This document shows positions 1 to 4,912 of a stretch of 8,367 nt of DNA, piece by piece (positions within the stretch are counted from its first letter, which is position 1; every line of letters begins with the position of its first letter). The position numbers and the translations under genes are program-made. The notes below the pieces were generated by a model. That model was not told where the DNA came from, ran no database searches, and saw nothing but the letters and a program-made list of their open reading frames with translations. The DNA is from Actinomycetota bacterium (lineage in GTDB: Bacteria > Actinomycetota > UBA4738): the NCBI GenBank assembly GCA_005885015.1, contig VAYG01000057.1:25450-33816 (forward strand), given 5' to 3'.

Positions 1-46
1 CAACCCCGACGACGGCAACCTTGATCTTCCCCTTCCCCTGGGTCAT
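1..46 (-). CDS. ino1: Inositol-3-phosphate synthase, N-terminal fragment (gene runs off the left edge)
   Basis: Fifteen codons are visible, reading MTQGKGKIKVAVVGV. This matches the start of the first Rossmann strand of actinobacterial myo-inositol-1-phosphate synthase, where IKVAVVGVGNCAS is typical; the glycine-rich loop itself lies outside the window. The family makes inositol-3-phosphate from glucose-6-phosphate with NAD, feeding phosphatidylinositol and mycothiol. The ATG at 46-44 overlaps the padR stop as ATGA, and an AGGAG Shine-Dalgarno lies at 60-56, nine bases upstream. The call rests on the short peptide plus the conserved order padR then ino1 in mycobacteria (Rv0047c-Rv0046c). Any other NAD-binding Rossmann enzyme could begin in a similar way, so the identity is inferred rather than proven. 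Confidence 0.72.
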   Translation of the reverse strand, partial: MTQGKGKIKVAVVGV

Positions 47-642
47 CTGGACACGCTCCTCTGCGGTAGGCCGGGGGCCTCGGGCAGCCGGCGGGCGCGA
101 GTGCGGCGGGGACCCGCCGGCTCCTGCGCCTGACGCTGCTCGGCCTGGATGAGGTCGTCCAGCCACCGGATGTCGGTCTCGGTGGCGGCGAGCTCGTGGT
201 TCATCAGCGACAGCGTGTAGCCGTCGATGCCTTCCTTCAGGCGCTGGACCGATTCCTTGAGGTCGGCCCACCGCCCTTCGAGCAGGGCCCGGCGCCGCTC
301 CAGCAGGCGGATCCGGGCCTCGGGCTTGAGGTATCGGAAGAAGGCGAAGCGCACGGAGAAGTTCCCGTCCTGGGTGGCCTCGTGCCCGACTCGTTCCAGG
401 AGGTCGGCGAACACCGCGTCGCCCTTCTCCGTGATCCGGTACACGTTCTTGCGCCGACCCACCTGCTCCTTAGGGAAGATCATCTCCACGGCCTCTTCCC
501 GCTGGAGCCGCTTCAAGGCGGGGTAGAGCGAGCCGTAGGACACCTGCCAGAACCCGCCCAGCGTGTCGGCCAGGCGCTTCTTGAGCTGGTAGCCGTGCAT
601 GGCCCGTTCCTTGAGGAGCCCCAAGATGGCCAGCTCCAACAT
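43..642 (-). CDS. PadR-family transcriptional regulator
   Basis: The 199-residue protein has the PadR winged helix at its N-terminus: residues 1-24 hold the LELAILGLLKE and MHGYQLKKRL signature, then SYGSLYPALKRLQ at 35-47 is the recognition helix, and GRRKNVYRITEKG at 62-74 forms the wing. Residues about 85-170 form the alpha-helical PadR C-terminal dimerisation domain. The basic tail from about residue 175 (RRTRARRLPEAPG) is longer than usual. The ATG at 642 is preceded by GGGGAGGG at 660-653. The gene overlaps probable ino1 by 4 bp, matching the mycobacterial Rv0047c-Rv0046c order. The periodic AT-rich array upstream (674-720) overlaps a likely -10 box, so autorepression is likely. The ligand is unknown. 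An alternative target would be the upstream MFS gene, but its promoter lacks similar sites. Confidence 0.94.
   Translation of the reverse strand: MLELAILGLLKERAMHGYQLKKRLADTLGGFWQVSYGSLYPALKRLQREEAVEMIFPKEQVGRRKNVYRITEKGDAVFADLLERVGHEATQDGNFSVRFAFFRYLKPEARIRLLERRRALLEGRWADLKESVQRLKEGIDGYTLSLMNHELAATETDIRWLDDLIQAEQRQAQEPAGPRRTRARRLPEAPGLPQRSVSR
56..60 (-). promoter_or_regulatory. Shine-Dalgarno sequence for ino1 inside the padR 3' end
   Basis: AGGAG reads on the minus strand at 60-56, nine bases before the ATG at 46-44. It lies within the last codons of padR, so ino1 is probably translated by coupled or re-initiating ribosomes. Confidence 0.7.
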
Positions 643-650
643 CCCCGTTC

Positions 651-660
651 GTCCCTCCCC
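651..660 (-). promoter_or_regulatory. Shine-Dalgarno sequence for padR
   Basis: GGGGAGGGAC reads on the minus strand at 660-651, about ten bases ahead of the ATG at 642. It supports that start over any alternative. Confidence 0.6.
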
Positions 661-673
661 TCACTATCGAGGC

Positions 674-720
674 GATATATCAGCCGAATATATCAGCCGA
701 ATATATCGATACGATATATG
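674..720. repeat. Four-copy 13-bp-period ATATAT array, likely PadR operator
   Basis: The octamer (G/A)ATATAT(C/G) occurs at 674-681, 687-694, 700-707 and 713-720, at an exact 13-bp step. The first two spacers share AGCCG. GATATATC (674-681) is itself a perfect palindrome. A larger dyad, ATATATCG-ATA-CGATATAT, spans 701-719. A half-degenerate fifth copy (ending TATC at 665-668) keeps the same phase. In a roughly 70% GC background this AT-rich block is exceptional. It sits in the padR leader, and PadR proteins of the AphA type are known to bind AT-rich dyads, so an operator is the natural reading. Confidence 0.8.
687..695 (-). promoter_or_regulatory. Probable extended -10 box for padR within the operator array
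   Basis: The minus strand reads TGATATATT at 695-687, a TG-N extended -10 with TATATT. A second, weaker version (TGATATATC) lies at 682-674. Transcription would begin near 680, leaving a leader of about 40 nt with the Shine-Dalgarno at 660-651. No good -35 is visible. The box lies inside the repeat array, so a bound regulator would block polymerase. Confidence 0.5.
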
Positions 721-758
721 GCGGCCCGGGCGCCGTCAACCTCGCGGCCCGGCCCAGG

Positions 759-1923
759 TCAGGGCGTGGGGGGGAGGGACTCCACCGGGGCGGTGGAGGT
801 GGTGGGCTCGATCTCGGGCAGGACGATCATGTCGGTCCGGCCCGGCGGGGCCCGCCGGGGGCTGGCCAGCACCAGCACCGCGGCCCCGAGCCCGAGGCCC
901 GCGCACAATGCCCACAGGCTGTTGGGCATCCAGGCGAAGAGGATGGCACCGACGAAGGGGCCGGCAACGCCGCCCACACCCCATGCCAGCTCGTAGACGC
1001 CCTGATACCGGCCGCGGAGGTGCTCCGGGGCGATGTCCGCGAGGTACGCATACGCGACGGGGGCGGAGATCATCTCCCCGAACGTCCACACGGCCACGGT
1101 CCCCAGGAGCGCCTGGAGGTTGTGGGCGAGGGCCGTCAGGCCGAACCCCGCCCCGAACAACAGGAATCCCAGCGCGATGGTCCGGCGGGGCGGCAGGCGC
1201 ATGGTCACCGAGGAGATGGGGAGCTCCAGCGCCAGCACCAGCAGTCCGTTCAGGGCGATGAGGAGACCGAAGTCGGCCCGGCTCAGGTGGACGATCCGGA
1301 CCACCTGGAGGGGGAGGGTGGTCTGCTGCTGGGCGAAGATGAACGCCACCAGGACGGAGGCCGCGAACAGGAGGACGAAGGCCGGGTCGGCGGCGAGCGC
1401 GGCGTAGCCTCCCCGCTCCTTGTCCTCCGCCCGGGTGGTTCGCCGGCCCTCCGGGAGGGCCACGAGGGCCATGACCCCGGGCGGCGTAGCCCAGATGGCC
1501 GGCGAAGCGGACCATGGCGTACGCGGTCACCCGCTGCCCCTCCGGCACCACGTCGGCCATCAGGGCCCGGCTGGCCGGCCGCCACGTGTCGGTGGCCAGG
1601 CCGGCGGCGAAGGCCAGGGCCACCACCGCTGGGTAGGGACGGACGAAATAGATGAGCATCACGGTGGCCGCGCTGGCGAACATCGACATGGCCATGGTCG
1701 TTCGGCGCCCGAACCGGTCGGCCAGATGCCCCCCGATGCTGCCGGCCGCGATCCCACCACCGCCGAAGGCCGCCACAGCCACCCCGGCCTCTGGGACGGA
1801 GAAGCCGCGATTCGTGAGATACAGGACGAGGAAGATGACGGCGAAGGATGCGAACCAGTTGATGGAGTTGCCGGCTACGAGGATCCAGGCGGGCCGCGGC
1901 AGCTCGCGGATGTTGCGCCGCAT
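759..1923 (-). pseudogene. MFS multidrug-type transporter, disrupted by internal deletion and frameshift
   Basis: The N-terminal part (1923 to about 1484) holds TM1-TM5. It begins MRRNIRELPRPAWIL and carries MFS motif A, GGHLADRFGRR, at residues 64-74. The C-terminal part (about 1478 to 759) is in another frame and holds the end of TM6 (VMALVALPEGRR), the cytoplasmic loop and TM7-TM12. Normal MFS proteins of this kind have about 25-30 residues between GYAA and GVMALVALP, covering the end of TM5 and most of TM6. Here the two are directly joined with a net +1 offset, so a single-base correction would not restore the protein. The ATG at 1923 (AGG six bases upstream) fits the usual family N-terminus; a GTG at 1953 is an alternative. 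The original frame continues to 736 as Pro/Gly/Arg-rich nonsense. The substrate is unknown, probably a drug or small-molecule efflux. An assembly error is an alternative to genuine decay. Confidence 0.85.
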
Positions 1924-1970
1924 GGTGCGCCTGCCAGGATCGCCCACGATCACCCCCCCGGATCCCTCTC

Positions 1971-1998
1971 AGGGTACTTCGGCGTGCAAATCCGTCGA
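1971..1998 (-). promoter_or_regulatory. Probable promoter of the MFS gene
   Basis: The minus strand has TCGACG at 1998-1993 and TACCCT at 1976-1971, separated by 16 bp. These resemble TTGACA and TANNNT. Transcription would begin near 1964, giving a leader of about 40 nt to the ATG at 1923. It is based on motif resemblance only. Confidence 0.4.
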
Positions 1999-2025
1999 TA
2001 CCGCAATCAGGGGAAACTCGTTGGC

Positions 2026-2031
2026 TACACT
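2026..2031 (+). promoter_or_regulatory. -10 box for the flippase gene (leaderless type)
   Basis: TACACT lies eight bases before the GTG at 2040, so the predicted start of transcription falls on or beside the start codon. No Shine-Dalgarno is present upstream of that GTG. No clear -35 is seen. Confidence 0.45.
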
Positions 2032-2039
2032 GCGCCGGA

Positions 2040-3596
2040 GTGTCCAGGGACCTGGGGCCGGTGGGTAGGGCCGCTTCCGACGGCAGGGGAGATCGCCGCG
2101 CGATCCTGGCCGGGACCGGCCAGAACATTGCCGGCCTGGCGATCTTCGTGGTCGCCACCCTCGGCACGAACGTCCTGATCTCTCGGGCCTTCGGCGCCTC
2201 CGGCGCCTCCGTCCTCGGCGCGGTCACGCTGGCCACCCAGTTCGCCTTCATCGCGGGCGCGGCCACCCGGTTCGGCATGGACATGGCCGCCGTGCGCCGG
2301 GTGGCCATCGACGTCGGCAAGGGGGAGCCGGGCCGGGTCCGGTCGGTGGTCACCTCCGCGGCCGCGATCGCCGCCGCGGTGAGCGTCGCAGCCGGACTCC
2401 TCGTGGTGGTCGCGGCGGCGCCGCTGGCCCGCGCCTTCGGCCTCGGGGAGGGCGGTCGAGCCGCCTTCGTGGCGGCCGGCGTCGCCATCCCGTTCGTCGC
2501 GCTCTGCCAGGTCTACCTGGGCGCGACTCGGGGGCTGAAGATCATGCGGCACACCCTGACGATCTATTGGGCGGGGCAACCGCTGGCGTGGATCGCGCTG
2601 ATGGTTCTGGGGTGGGTCGTGTCCAAGTCCATCGGGATGAGCGTGCTCGCGTACGCGGGCTCGTGGCTCCTGGCCACCGCGGCCGCATGGTTCGTGTGGG
2701 AGCGGGACACGGCGTCGTTCTCGGCGCTCCCCGCCGAGCCGGGGGAGGTCCGCGACCTCGTCCGGTACGGGACGCCGCGAGCGCCGGCCGCGGTCCTGTC
2801 CCAGCTGCTGTTCTGGACGGACTACTTCGTGTTCAGCCACTACGCGAAGGGGTCCGAGCTCGGCGTGTACGCCGCGTGCGTGCGTGTGGCCCAGACCCTC
2901 ATCCTGTTCCTCACCGCGGTCAATTACATGTTCAGTCCCTTCGTGGCCGACCTCCATCACCGCGGCGAGCGAGACCAGCTGGACAGCCTGTACAAGGCGC
3001 TCACCCGGTGGGTGGTGGCCGGGACGATCCCGCTGTTGCTGCTCCTCGCCGTCGCCCCGGGTCCGGTCCTGAAGGTGTTCGGGGCGCAGTTCCAGAGCGG
3101 GACCACCGCCCTGCGGATCCTCCTGATCGGCCAGACGGTGAACGTGGCCGTGGGGAGCGTGGGATTCATCCTGATCATGGTGGGGCGAACGGGTTGGGAC
3201 CTCATGGTGTACGCGGCGTCGTTCATCCTGGACCTCGGGGTCGCCTTCGCCCTCGCCCCCCGGCTCGGGATGGAGGGGGCGGCCATCGCCCAGGCCGTGA
3301 CGATGATCGCCTCGAACGGAGGCCGGCTGTACCTGGTGTGGAGGTTCGTCCACATCCAGCCGTTCGATCGCCATTACCTCCGCCTGGCCGTGCCCGCGGC
3401 GTGCTCGGCCGTGGTGATGATCGCCGTCCACCTGACCCTGCGGAGCTCGGCGTGGGCGGTCGACCTGCTGGCAACGGGGGCGGCCGGCGCGCTCGTGTAC
3501 GTGGGAACGCTCGTGTCCTTCGGGCTGACCATGGACGAGCGGCGCGCGGTCTGGCGGATCCTGGGACGCCGTCCGGGCGTCGAAGGGGCCGCTTAG
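2040..3596 (+). CDS. MOP-superfamily oligosaccharide/polysaccharide flippase (Wzx/RfbX-like)
   Basis: The 518-residue protein is almost entirely hydrophobic helices, about 12-14 of them, with short charged loops. After a hydrophilic start of about 20 residues, the first helix region (21-52: GQNIAGLAIFVVATLGTNVL then ISRAFG) is the typical opening of polysaccharide biosynthesis proteins, which move lipid-linked glycans across the inner membrane. The middle pattern FWTDYFVFSHYAKGSELGVYAA, the F-x-P-F-V-A-D-L segment and GAAIAQAVTMIASNGGRLYLVWRF near the end are also family-like. GTG at 2040 is chosen because it follows a TACACT box by 8 nt; GTG at 2061 is an alternative. The gene stands alone with no glycosyltransferase or polymerase beside it, so its glycan is unknown. 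Its stop overlaps the convergent NTF2-like gene by four bases. Confidence 0.87.
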   Translation: MSRDLGPVGRAASDGRGDRRAILAGTGQNIAGLAIFVVATLGTNVLISRAFGASGASVLGAVTLATQFAFIAGAATRFGMDMAAVRRVAIDVGKGEPGRVRSVVTSAAAIAAAVSVAAGLLVVVAAAPLARAFGLGEGGRAAFVAAGVAIPFVALCQVYLGATRGLKIMRHTLTIYWAGQPLAWIALMVLGWVVSKSIGMSVLAYAGSWLLATAAAWFVWERDTASFSALPAEPGEVRDLVRYGTPRAPAAVLSQLLFWTDYFVFSHYAKGSELGVYAACVRVAQTLILFLTAVNYMFSPFVADLHHRGERDQLDSLYKALTRWVVAGTIPLLLLLAVAPGPVLKVFGAQFQSGTTALRILLIGQTVNVAVGSVGFILIMVGRTGWDLMVYAASFILDLGVAFALAPRLGMEGAAIAQAVTMIASNGGRLYLVWRFVHIQPFDRHYLRLAVPAACSAVVMIAVHLTLRSSAWAVDLLATGAAGALVYVGTLVSFGLTMDERRAVWRILGRRPGVEGAA

Positions 3597-3976
3597 GTCC
3601 GCGGTGGAGGCTTGTTCAACATGAAGAACTCGGTGAACTCCGAGGCCCGGCCCTGGCCGTCGAACTCCACGATGAACACGTTGGCGTACTCGCGATCCAC
3701 GGACCCGTCATCCCCCAGGTAGGCCGTACGGCCGCGGACGACACCGGTCTGACCCGTCGCCGCGATGGCCCGGTAGTCCGCCTTCCATGAGCCCGGTGGA
3801 TCGGGGTTCTCGGTCCAGCTCTTTACGATCGCCTCGCGCCCATCCCATGGGTCCCGGAAGGGATGGGTGAAGTAGCGGGCCTCTTCCGTGAACAGCGACG
3901 CCACCAGCTGCGGATCGTTGGTCTCCCAAGCGCGCACGTAGGCGTCGACCCAAGCCTGGAGCTCCGCGAGTTCCAC
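3593..3976 (-). CDS. SnoaL/NTF2-like domain protein
   Basis: This 127-residue protein has the compact cone-shaped NTF2-like pattern. A first helix (LQAWVDAYVRAWETND, residues 6-21) leads into the DPQLVASLFTEEARYFTHPF segment, then PWDGREAIVKSW at 43-54, and three or four antiparallel strands (KADYRAIAATG; GVVRGRTAYL; YANVFIVEFDGQG) ending in FTEFFMLNKPP. Members are small polyketide cyclases, hydrolases, isomerases or ligand-binding proteins, and the specific reaction cannot be read from sequence. The start is GTG at 3976 with no Shine-Dalgarno; a TAGAGT box lies 9 nt upstream. It is divergent from the PPOX gene across 38 bp and convergent with the flippase, where the two stops share TTAG/CTAA. 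A functional tie to the PPOX enzyme through shared promoter space is possible but unproven. Confidence 0.85.
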   Translation of the reverse strand: MELAELQAWVDAYVRAWETNDPQLVASLFTEEARYFTHPFRDPWDGREAIVKSWTENPDPPGSWKADYRAIAATGQTGVVRGRTAYLGDDGSVDREYANVFIVEFDGQGRASEFTEFFMLNKPPPRT

Positions 3977-3985
3977 TGGGATGGA

Positions 3986-3991
3986 ACTCTA
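3986..3991 (-). promoter_or_regulatory. -10 box for the NTF2-like gene
   Basis: TAGAGT reads on the minus strand at 3991-3986, nine bases before the GTG at 3976. The gap lacks a Shine-Dalgarno, so a leaderless or near-leaderless transcript is likely. The -35 is unclear. Confidence 0.35.
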
Positions 3992-4001
3992 TCGGAGAGG
4001 G

Positions 4002-4007
4002 TACGAT
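4002..4007 (+). promoter_or_regulatory. -10 box for the PPOX gene (leaderless type)
   Basis: TACGAT lies seven bases before the GTG at 4015. A GGAGAGG purine run at 3994-4000 is too far (14 nt) to serve as a good ribosome binding site, so a leaderless GTG start is preferred. Confidence 0.5.
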
Positions 4008-4014
4008 CGCCGCT

Positions 4015-4425
4015 GTGCCGACCGCCGACCTGGCAGACCACGAGGACCGCCTGCGCGAGGCTCCCGTCATCTGGCTGACCACCGTCAACTCGAGCGGCCA
4101 GCCCCAGTCGTCGCCCGTGTGGTTCGTGTGGGACGGCTCGTCGTTCCTGATCTACAGCCGGCGTGATTCTCCGAAGGTGCCGAACATCCGGAGGAACCCC
4201 AGGGTGTCGCTCAACCTCGACAGCGATGGCGAGGGCGGGGCGATCGTCACGATCGAGGGCGAGGCGAAGATCGACGAAGGGGCGCCGCCCGCGAACGAAG
4301 TGCCGGCCTACGTGGAGAAGTACATCGATCGGATCCGCCGCCTGGGGGCGGAGCCGGAGCCGTTCGGCAAGATGTACTCGATCCCCATCAAGGTGACCCC
4401 GAGCCGCTCGAGGGTCTGGTCGTAG
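4015..4425 (+). CDS. PPOX-class F420-dependent enzyme, Rv3369 family (TIGR03667)
   Basis: The 136-residue protein is a single split-barrel flavin/F420-binding domain. Residues 18-41 (IWLTTVNSSGQPQSSPVWFVWDG) form the first strands, IYSRRDSPKVPNIRRNPRVSLNLD at 46-69 is the cofactor-phosphate-binding region with K54, R59 and R60, and IVTIEGEAKID is the central strand. The closing PIKVTPSRSRVWS matches the conserved RxW end of the family. This fits Rv3369-type proteins, which are predicted to use coenzyme F420 rather than FMN; the substrate is unknown. Family length is about 130-145 residues, so it is complete. GTG at 4015 follows a TACGAT box by 7 nt. Its last 38 bases overlap the convergent LOG-like gene. 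Since its conserved C-terminus is in the overlap, the partner's tail is likely the flexible one. Confidence 0.92.
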   Translation: MPTADLADHEDRLREAPVIWLTTVNSSGQPQSSPVWFVWDGSSFLIYSRRDSPKVPNIRRNPRVSLNLDSDGEGGAIVTIEGEAKIDEGAPPANEVPAYVEKYIDRIRRLGAEPEPFGKMYSIPIKVTPSRSRVWS

Positions 4426-4912
4426 CTCGCCGGCGGCGGGCCGCCTGCACGGCCTCGCGCGCCGCCTCCTCCGGTGACGCCGCTTCGACGAAGGCCTCCA
4501 CCTTCCGGCCCGCCTTGGCCAGCTCCCACGTCTTCAGCCCGATGACAGGAACGCCGGTCTTCAGGGCGAAGGCGATCTCCGACAGCGTCCCGTGCTCTCC
4601 GGCCACGGCGACGAGGGCGTCGGCGGAGCGCACGAGCAGCGCGTTGCGCATCTCTCCCATCCCGGTGGGGATGGACAGGGTGAGATAGGGATTCCCCGCG
4701 GTCCTGGTATCGCCGGGGAGGAGCCCGATCACGGTCCCGCCCTCGCCGGTCGCTCCGCGGGCGGCGGCTTCCATCGTCCCGCCCAGTCCACCGCAAACCA
4801 GGATCGCCCCCGCACGGGCCAGCAGGCGTCCCACCTCCTCGGCCAGGCCGGCCACCTCCGGGGAGCAGGGGTCGGGGCCGCACACGGCCACGTACAGGAG
4901 GTCGCCGCTCAT
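4388..4912 (-). CDS. TIGR00725/LOG-like Rossmann-fold nucleotide-binding protein (SLOG superfamily)
   Basis: The protein has 174 residues. Strand one is LYVAVCGPDPCSPEV (6-20), followed by ILVCGGLGGTMEAAARG (37-53), a family hallmark, then GGTVIGLLPG (58-67), TGMGEMRNALLVRSADALVAV (83-103) and GEHGTLSEIAFALKTGVPVIGL (105-126). The last segment replaces the PGGxGTxxE motif of true cytokinin-activating LOG enzymes with GEHGTLSE, so phosphoribohydrolase activity is doubtful. Relatives include DprA/Smf-type folds and nucleotide sensors. The arginine-rich end (RRRRATTRPSSGSGSP) exceeds the usual length of about 160 and lies over the PPOX 3' end. The ATG at 4912 overlaps the helicase stop as ATGA, so it is translated with the helicase. 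Its biochemical role is unknown. Confidence 0.87.
   Translation of the reverse strand: MSGDLLYVAVCGPDPCSPEVAGLAEEVGRLLARAGAILVCGGLGGTMEAAARGATGEGGTVIGLLPGDTRTAGNPYLTLSIPTGMGEMRNALLVRSADALVAVAGEHGTLSEIAFALKTGVPVIGLKTWELAKAGRKVEAFVEAASPEEAAREAVQAARRRRATTRPSSGSGSP

Noticed and set aside
674..720. The 13-bp repeats as replication iterons or a CRISPR array
   Set aside because: There is no replication initiator gene nearby. Units are too short and lack the unique spacers of a CRISPR. The position in a regulator's leader explains them better.
1924..1953. GTG start at 1953 for the MFS gene
   Set aside because: It adds MIVGDPGRRT ahead of the typical family start MRRNIRELPRPAW. A GAGAGGG lies upstream, but probably at or before the transcription start, so ATG 1923 is preferred, not certain.
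2025..3431. Open frame of 468 codons on the minus strand
   Set aside because: It lies opposite the flippase, and its product is a low-complexity mix of Arg, Gly, His and Asp. GC-rich DNA leaves such frames open.
4432..4445. GGCGG-CGGG-CCGCC hairpin as a terminator after the PPOX gene
   Set aside because: The stem is only 5 bp, there is no T-run on either strand, and it lies in LOG-like coding sequence. Such hairpins are frequent by chance at this GC content.
4388..4912. True cytokinin-activating LOG enzyme (lysine decarboxylase annotation)
   Set aside because: The PGGxGTxxE catalytic motif is replaced by GEHGTLSE, and the overall pattern fits TIGR00725 proteins better.
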